Assembly: GCA_037176705.1 (NCBI GenBank)
Contig: CM073887.1
Coordinates: forward strand, 27,717,501 to 27,781,500
Direction of reading: 5' to 3'
DNA: 64,000 bases
Source of the DNA: Molossus alvarezi
Taxonomy: Eukaryota; Chordata; Mammalia; Chiroptera; Molossidae
Positions within the stretch are counted from its first letter, which is position 1, and each line of letters opens with the position of its first letter. The translations under genes and the position numbers were made by a program. The notes under the pieces were generated by a model. The model was not told where the DNA came from, made no database searches, and was given only the letters and a program-made list of their open reading frames with translations. Below, in pieces: positions 57,239-64,000 of this stretch.

Positions 57239-57829
57239 AAATTTTCTAATGTATATCATTATTAGTATGTTTTAGTTTGGTTGGATTTTTTCCAGGGTTA
57301 AAATCTGGCTCATTCCAGTGTGTGCATATATCAGTACTGATTGGCTGGGTAAACTCCTATTGGCCTACAGTACAGGTGATATTTGTAAGTACAACAAAAG
57401 GATTTATGACTTGCATATAGTTGAGAAGACTTCTTGGACTAAATAAATAGTGAAACCTTTCATTCTAGCCCTTGGGTGGCGTGGAGAGGGAGCAGTTATT
57501 CCCACATGACTTTATTTGAAGTAATGTACTATGTGAGGTTAGTCGTATTAGTTCCGTATTGCCCAGATCTCTCCTGCTAGCAAATATGGTCAAAGATAAG
57601 TAACCCTGCAAACAAATTTTGACGGTAAATAAACACTCCAGCTTAAGGTCTGAACTGGACTGGAAGTGTAGTTTTTCTCTTGTCTTTACGATGGCATGAT
57701 GAAAGAAATTATCCGTTTTGATATAGCCGAGAGAATGCCACGGAGCCATTTGGGATGGAGAAGATAGTCAGCAGAACATACTGAGTGAGCATAAATCTCT
57801 GTAGAAGCTGAAGGATTTTAACTTTATCT

Positions 57830-58200
57830 TTGACTCAATGAAGAATTTTAAGCAAGAGAGTGTTGAAATCTGATTTGTTTGTTGAAACACCTCCTCTGGC
57901 ATCTGAATAGAGATGAAAATGGATATAATGGAAGGTGGGGAAGCTGTTTTGTTTCAGATAAAATATAATGAAGATCAGAGAATAGTAGGTAGAGGGAAGT
58001 GGTAGATTTTGGAATCATTTATGGAAAAAAAATGTCAGGGCTTGGTCATTAAATGTGGGAGTGGAAGAAAGCAGGCACCCTTACATTGCTGGACTGCATG
58101 ACTGGGTTAATGCCATTCACTGAGTTAGGCAATCTAGGGAAAAAGGCTTTGGGGAAGATGATGCCTTCAGTTATTCATACTTTTGTTTCTTTTCAAATAG
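57830..58200 (+). mobile_element. Ancient interspersed repeat, family not named
   Basis: gaattttaagcaagagagtg, cctctggcatctgaatagag, gaagtggtagattttggaat and actgggttaatgccattcac follow a consensus seen in many mammalian genomes, which I cannot name with confidence. Heavily diverged. Confidence 0.45.
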
Positions 58201-61015
58201 ACATGATTTTAGAAAGGAAACTCATTAAACTTAGTAGCTATTTAAAGTTGGTGGTATTGTTACTTGGAGGAAAGAAAGAAGAGAAAGAGGAAGTTGGAGG
58301 CCTAACAGATGTCATACCCACTTCACTGTACTGCCTGTCCCGACCTTTATTCTTATATTTCTGAAGCAGATATTTGCCCTGAAGCAGGTATTTATCCTGA
58401 AGAGGATCTAGATTTTTGGCCTGCTATTGTGGACAAGTCCTGACTGCTTAGTAGGTCAGATGGTTGAATGAAAGTCTCTGCAAATCCACACATGGTTATG
58501 TAGAAATCTGGTTTACTAGTTTGCTTGTCTCCCAGATGAAGAAAAGGCATCCTTGGTGCTAACATCCTCAGTGTTGAGAGGACATAAGTATATCTTTAGG
58601 CAAGTCCTGAGTTGTCCCATATCTGCTTCATTGTTCTAACATATGGTCAAGGAGCCTGTGGATCTGCAGAGTCTACAGGGCTCATGCAGGGCTGACCCCA
58701 TTTGTTAACATAGCTACTTTTCTGGTATAAAATAACTGCCTCTTTTAAAAAAAAATACTTGAATCTACCTTGAGTTCAATATGGAGAAAGAGGAAACTAC
58801 TGTGAACAGTATTAGAAGGAGAACTTCTTACCTAAATAGCAGATACTTACTTTTCACAGTCTTAATTGTGGTCAGTGTAAAGAATGTAATTCCTAGGTGC
58901 TTTATTTGTTTTTAGTATCTCTCTAAAATACAGTTGCCTGAGGACAGTGCCTTGTGTAAAGTTCTAGCAGAATATTCCAAGTGTGACGTTTCGGGGATAC
59001 CTACGTCCTATATATTGTATTTACCTTTTCTAGAAGTTTGGTTGGGAGCTCATCAGGATTCTTGGAAGCTACAGAAGCTTATCTACCTGTGTCTGCAGTG
59101 ACAAGATTAGTGTCATTGTCGAGGCTGTCAATGTAGGGCTCCAGATAAAACATGACTTTTGACTTGCATAGAGAAAACTGAAGGCTATGTGGTCATTATG
59201 GTCTTATTTGTAAGTTGGGGATAAGGGGAAGTAAGATGGAAAAAAAAAAAATCAGTCCAAAATAAAAGATAAGAAAAACGTTCAAACATTAATGAGAAAG
59301 CTACAAAGCTCCATGCCAGGAAGAATTTTATGACATTAATTATTTTGTGTCTTTATTATTTGATGCATAAACATGGTTACAATCTAATTTATAGTCTCCA
59401 TGCAAATATGTACTTATATGAAATACATCTGCCACCCAAAAATTTGGGGGGAGTAGATGTAACACTAATGGGGTTGAAAATTCTTCACAAATTTCATCTA
59501 ATCAGATTATGAAAAAAATGTTCACACAAAAGTATAATCACCAAGATTAATGTGACTCAAGATGATATTTAGAACCATATTTTTTTTCTCTGTTCCATAG
59601 CAACTGAGAACTAACCACATGAATCTCTTTTTAAATGTCTCAGAACTTAAATACACAGTTTGGACAGATGGTCAGTGAAAAGGTTTCTTGTAGAATTGTT
59701 CAGGGAATAGTAAACTTTAAGTGAATGTTATTTCTCCTCAAAATATGCATAGCAGCGGCATCGATTAATTGTATCTATCCCAGTCCAAAATGTTTAACTT
59801 GATTACTTTTCTACTGTCATAGAGCTAAAGCTAGTTTGTAACTGATATTCACAGTTGTTTCTTTCTGCCCCAGGATGATCCAGGAGAATGACTGAGTTTA
59901 TTCAACAGAATCTTGGGTGTTGTGAGTCATAATCCTCATAATAATAGCTCAGTACATGTCTATAATTCAGCATTGAGCACAGTCAACTGAAAAGAGGAAC
60001 TGTTTCAAGATCACTCACCTGTTAACATACTAAATAAATGAGCAAGAGCAACTTCTTTCTCTCTAGAGGCAAATGCATGGTTCACAGTGCTTTTGGAATG
60101 GTGCTATTTTTTCTTTACCTGAACTTCTTTAAGGTGGATTCTAAGGCAGGGCATCATAAGAAAGAAAGTGTTCTTGTTGGAAAGTTTTTCACACATTTTC
60201 AAAACTAGGTTTCAAAATTGAGTTTGTTTCAGAATTTAACTCAGATCCACAGGTTGCTAAATGGAGGAGAAGGAATCTATCTTTATTTTCCACTATCATT
60301 AGTAGAAAAATTTCTGAACTCCGTGTTATAATTCTTTTTTTTAAATATTTTTTCAGTGATCTCATTTGATTTTTTTCTCTAAGTTTTCTTATGAAGCTCT
60401 ATTTTCACTGTTTTATTTAGTTATTTAAAATTGAGGACCTGAGTGGTAACTTTAGGAAACTATATAATTTCTCTCAGAGAAAATTGTTACACAGGGTAAA
60501 GGAATAAACACCATCATAATAAATATATTATCTATTGTTGTAAATACATTTCAATTTCCTGATAAATATAAAAACATTTTCATAAACAGGATGGGTTTAA
60601 TGGTCTCTTGAATCATTATGTTTTTTATAAAAATGCTTTCTTCTGGTAGTTCAATAAAAGTCAAATTCCATTTTTTTCCCTCATGATTTAGAAAATAAAA
60701 GGAACACCATTTTATGAGTTTTTTTTTTTTTTAATAACAAAACATGATTTGTTGTGAAAGAGAATGCCTGCATTGTATGAGTTTAGTTTTAGACATTGTT
60801 CTTGATATGGGAGATAGTAGGCATCAGAAAAAGAACAAGCAATTTAATTGCTATTTACGGTTTACTGTTAAGTTATTAACAAAGCACAGGGTTGCTACTA
60901 CCTGGCTTGCCCAGCAATTCCTCACCCATACCCAATTGTCTGGTTTAGTTCTTTTTCCTCTCCCTTAATATCTTGGAAATCCTATATAATGGGTCTTATT
61001 CTGTTGAATTTTATT
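58201..61015. other. Long unassigned stretch
   Basis: No gene or secure repeat. 59560-60740 has several short A- and T-runs that could be remains of retroelement tails. Confidence 0.4.
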
Positions 61016-61160
61016 CAATTCCACAACTAGTTATTAGTTGGCTACTATGTTCTGGAACTTTGCTAAGCCTGGTGTGTAGAAGAGAACAGGAAAACACAAG
61101 TTGCACATCTTCAAGGCATTTATAATTGTAGTAAGGGTGCAGGTTATAGATTACTGATTT
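61016..61160 (-). mobile_element. L2-like relic
   Basis: agttattagttggctactat, then ctggaactttgctaagcctg and catcttcaaggcatttataa, resembles the reversed L2 tail. Confidence 0.5.
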
Positions 61161-62605
61161 GTAGCAGTCATGATGCCCACCACTGTAGGCTTTTCTGCTC
61201 AATTATTCTGCATTGCACCCAGTCCCCTGCTTGGGAATGCTGTGCTAGATGTTCTTGGTTCGGATGTTTCCATCTGTAGACTTGCCAGCAACTCTTGAGG
61301 GGTCCACAGGAAAGGATTCTGCCAAAATGGTGTCACTGTCATTGATACTTTTTCTGAAATGTAGAGTGCAGAACAGGGAAGACACTAGAGAGAAGCAGAA
61401 AGCCCTGATATAAACATACACTTTCACACAAAATGATACATAAAGCATATATGTATATGTACTGTGTATGGTGTGTATTATGTGTGTCTGTTTACACATA
61501 TACACAGTACTGGTTATAAAAACGATTAAAATTTCTTTTGTCACATATACCAATGGTAAAATAGACCTTCCTAAAAAGTATCCAGGGCAAGTGATCTTAT
61601 ATTTCTCTCTTGTTTTTATGTTTATTTATTCTTCTTGCTTAAATTTTTTTTATGCCCAAATTGATGCTCTCTTTGCACAATATGATTTTTGTTATCTATT
61701 GTCTATTATCTATCTATACCTATTTTTACTTATATGAAATTTTATATAACACTGAGCTATATTCTCCTTTTTCTTTGTATCTTATCCTACATGATTATGT
61801 TATGAAATCATATCTTTCAATATTTTTATACTTTGTTTTTCTTAAATAATAGCATTTATAATCACCTTGCATAATTAGTTGAACTCCTCTGGAACTTGGG
61901 TAAACAAACTACAAGCAGTGCAAAGGAGCTGATTTTCTACGAAAATGATCGTCCTCACAGGTAGCATCTGCAGTGAGTGTGATTTGAAATCAATAGATTC
62001 TATCAGTGGTATCACTGTAGGTCTTTACTGTTTTCTTTGTCCTGGAATCCAGGAAAAATAAAAGCACATTAATTTATTCCACACATCTGTTTGTTTAGTC
62101 CAGAATAATTTATAAGTTAACATTTGCTGATATATTTCACATTCAATGCTAGGCTTTAATGAAATTTCAAGATCCTTTGTGAATTGTCAAGTCATAAGCA
62201 TTATTGTGATTTTTTTCTAGTTGGAATTAAATATATCATATTAAGTTTAGTGGTTTTGAAAGGATGCTTGATCTAACTACTATTGGTAGAGACAAATTTT
62301 CTCGTCCTGTCATTTCTGCTTTTTTCATACATTACTTGATATTCATTAGTGTACAGTTACTCCATGTGGCATTTATAAGACACAGTGTAGCTATAAGACA
62401 ACTTGAAGATTTGACAAGTTTAGTAGGCTCAAGGGACCAATAATGTGAATAAAGACACATGATTTGAAAGCATTTACAACACAATAGTTTTGCAGATTTG
62501 AACATTAAGCCCATATATTCTTCCCAAAAGGAGGCACACGAGGGAGTTGTAACCATCTTGCAGTTTCTTGGTTTTTGCTACATCACACAAACTTTCTTAT
62601 ATGTT
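61161..62605. other. Unassigned sequence
   Basis: AT-rich, with short TATG/TGTG-rich patches near 61440-61510. No gene recognised. Confidence 0.4.
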
Positions 62606-62609
62606 TGTT

Positions 62610-62725
62610 TACTTTTGTTGTACCTGTACTCTGTCTCCAAACAGTAATAGTAGTTTAAGGGCACATACTGTTTCTTAAACACTTAAATTTATCTTTGTCA
62701 TTTGGCACAGTCCCTTGTGTACAAA
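62610..62725 (+). mobile_element. L2-like 3' end relic
   Basis: tacctgtactctgtctccaa, then tagtttaagggcacatactg and atctttgtcatttggcacag, is a diverged L2 tail in plus orientation. Confidence 0.5.
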
Positions 62726-62950
62726 GTGACCATCTTAATCCACAAACAGAATATTTTTGTTGTTGTTGAATTAAATTTCTAATAGGGGTCTCCATTATTT
62801 GGAATAGCAAAAATGAAATGATAGTTTTGACCGGGAATTTGAGGGTGGAAGGTAAGAGACTGAGGCAGGATGAGGATCCCATAAAGCTGGGAAGAGAGGG
62901 GCTCTGGCCACATATCCACCTATCTATTCTCAACACATCCATTTTTTAAA

Positions 62951-62975
62951 AATATATTTTTATTGATTTTAGAGG
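62951..62975 (-). mobile_element. SINE tail stub
   Basis: aaatatatttttattgattttagag is the reversed 3' tail of the VES-type SINE, cut off before the GA block and head. It is a severely 5'-truncated insertion or a deletion remnant. Confidence 0.6.
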
Positions 62976-63875
62976 CAGTTTTGTCCTCATTCCTATGTTC
63001 AGAACCTCCTCAGATCCATCCCTTTATGCATGTCAGAGTTAATGTGGCCACTCCCTTAACATGCTGGGCTATAAGGAACTCCCTGGGGCTTGGTCTATCT
63101 GAACAATGGGTTTTTCCAAATCCCTGAGAAGCACAGCTCAGTTTTGTTTTTCCTGGTTCCTAGTTTTATAAACTCATATGAGGGTTCTGTCCTCAGTGCA
63201 GAAAATCAATATCTAGTTGGGCAAGAGATGATTTGTGTGTAGCGGGCAAGTCTAGTTTCTGTTCCTTCTGTGTTCACCCAATTTTTTACATCTTTTGTTC
63301 AAGCAAGAGTTCTTTCAATTCCTCGAGGCATAATGGCTTAAAATTAAACAGTCAGAAGGAAATCATAGATTAGAGGGCAACAGTATAAGAAAATGTAGGA
63401 ACTGTGTGTATAACATCTCTAATTATTGCCTTTCCCCTCAGCATTTAAAATTAAATACTCAATGAGTAGATGTTGTCATTGATGATGATTAATTTATGGC
63501 ATGTTGAATATTTAACTTTTAACCAATATCTTTTGTATAAAAGACTAAATTAATATTTTATTTTTTTGTTTTATTAAATATGATGCTTTTTTTCCCCCAG
63601 ATGTGTGATAGATGAGCATAAAAGGACTAATTATTTTAATTTATAAACTTTGTGGATGTGCATTAAATTGCATTAGGATATTCCTTTGCCTTTTAACCAT
63701 TGTTTGCACATCTTAGGGATATTGTAATTTTTGTCACAATGAGTATAAATTTTGATTTAATATGAAGGAATAGCAGAGAAGGGCCTGGGAGATAACTTGT
63801 AATCTAGTGACTGTTAATGATTTTCTGAAACAAAAAAATGTTATTGCGATGAAGAGAGAATTATTTATTTATTTT
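62976..63875. other. Unassigned sequence
   Basis: No recognised feature. Confidence 0.4.
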
Positions 63876-64000
63876 ATTTTTTGTTAATACTCACCCGAGG
63901 ATATTTTTCCATTGCTATTTAGATAGAAAGGAGGCAAGAAAGGAGGGAGAGGAGAGGAGGGGAGGGGAGGGGAGGGGAGGGGAGGGGAGGGGAGGGGAGG
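63876..64000 (-). mobile_element. VES-type SINE cut by the window edge, (GGGGA)n expansion
   Basis: Starts aatactcacccgaggatatt and passes into gatagaaaggaggcaag, then a pure ggaggg/ggggagg array from about 63955 to the window end. The tRNA-like head must lie beyond the edge. Confidence 0.85.

Noticed and set aside
60978..60995. tcctatataatgggtctt, reminiscent of a HeliBat Helitron start
   Set aside because: The match fails after the first ten bases and no ctrr hairpin end was found downstream.
1..64000. CRISPR arrays, operons, rRNA or tRNA genes
   Set aside because: No regularly spaced repeats with unique spacers, no prokaryotic gene density, and the tRNA-like sequences are all SINE heads.

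Overview
This window is vertebrate nuclear DNA, almost certainly from a bat. No exon of a recognisable protein-coding gene could be assigned. It is AT-rich and dominated by interspersed repeats. About twenty copies or fragments of a tRNA-derived SINE match the VES-type SINE of yangochiropteran bats: a tRNA-like head with the 'tggctcag' A box, a CT-rich 3' part, and an A-rich tail. A short hAT element near the left edge matches what I remember of the horizontally transferred SPIN family, and a TTAA-flanked piggyBac-like MITE lies at about 49.8 kb. SINEs, SPIN and recent piggyBac-like elements together suggest a vesper-bat-like lineage (Vespertilionidae or relatives). I cannot name a species.

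Layout. 1-6.3 kb: non-coding sequence, the SPIN-like element, two nested SINEs, a GATA-type microsatellite and an old L1 interrupted by a SINE. 6.28-7.47 kb: a single insertion made of a SINE tail, an L1 5' end and an L1 3' end. 7.6-8.2 kb: MIR relics. 9.0-15.8 kb: a near-full-length L1 on the minus strand with decayed ORF1 and ORF2 and a tandem-monomer 5' region. 15.8-25 kb: MIR, SINE and L1 fragments. 25.6-26.8 kb: a CpG island, the only promoter-like region, with candidate splice donors on the plus strand. 27-35 kb: a possible degraded coding-like fragment split by a SINE, a well-preserved SINE, an old L1 piece and a 5'-truncated L1. 35.5-41.3 kb: an LTR, SINEs, a hAT-Charlie relic, a MER2-type Tigger relic and an MLT1-type LTR. 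41-49 kb: mostly unassigned, with L2 and MIR relics. 49.3-50.1 kb: an LTR containing a SINE that itself contains the piggyBac-like MITE. 50-64 kb: SINEs, MIRs, a twin-primed L1, L2 relics and a SINE cut by the window edge.

Nothing here behaves as an operon or multi-gene system. The biology that can be read is retrotransposition (L1 supplying machinery that the SINEs presumably borrow) and two DNA-transposon invasions, plus one orphan CpG-island promoter whose gene probably lies outside the window or in exons I cannot recognise. Repeat family names come from memory of consensus sequences; no database search was run.
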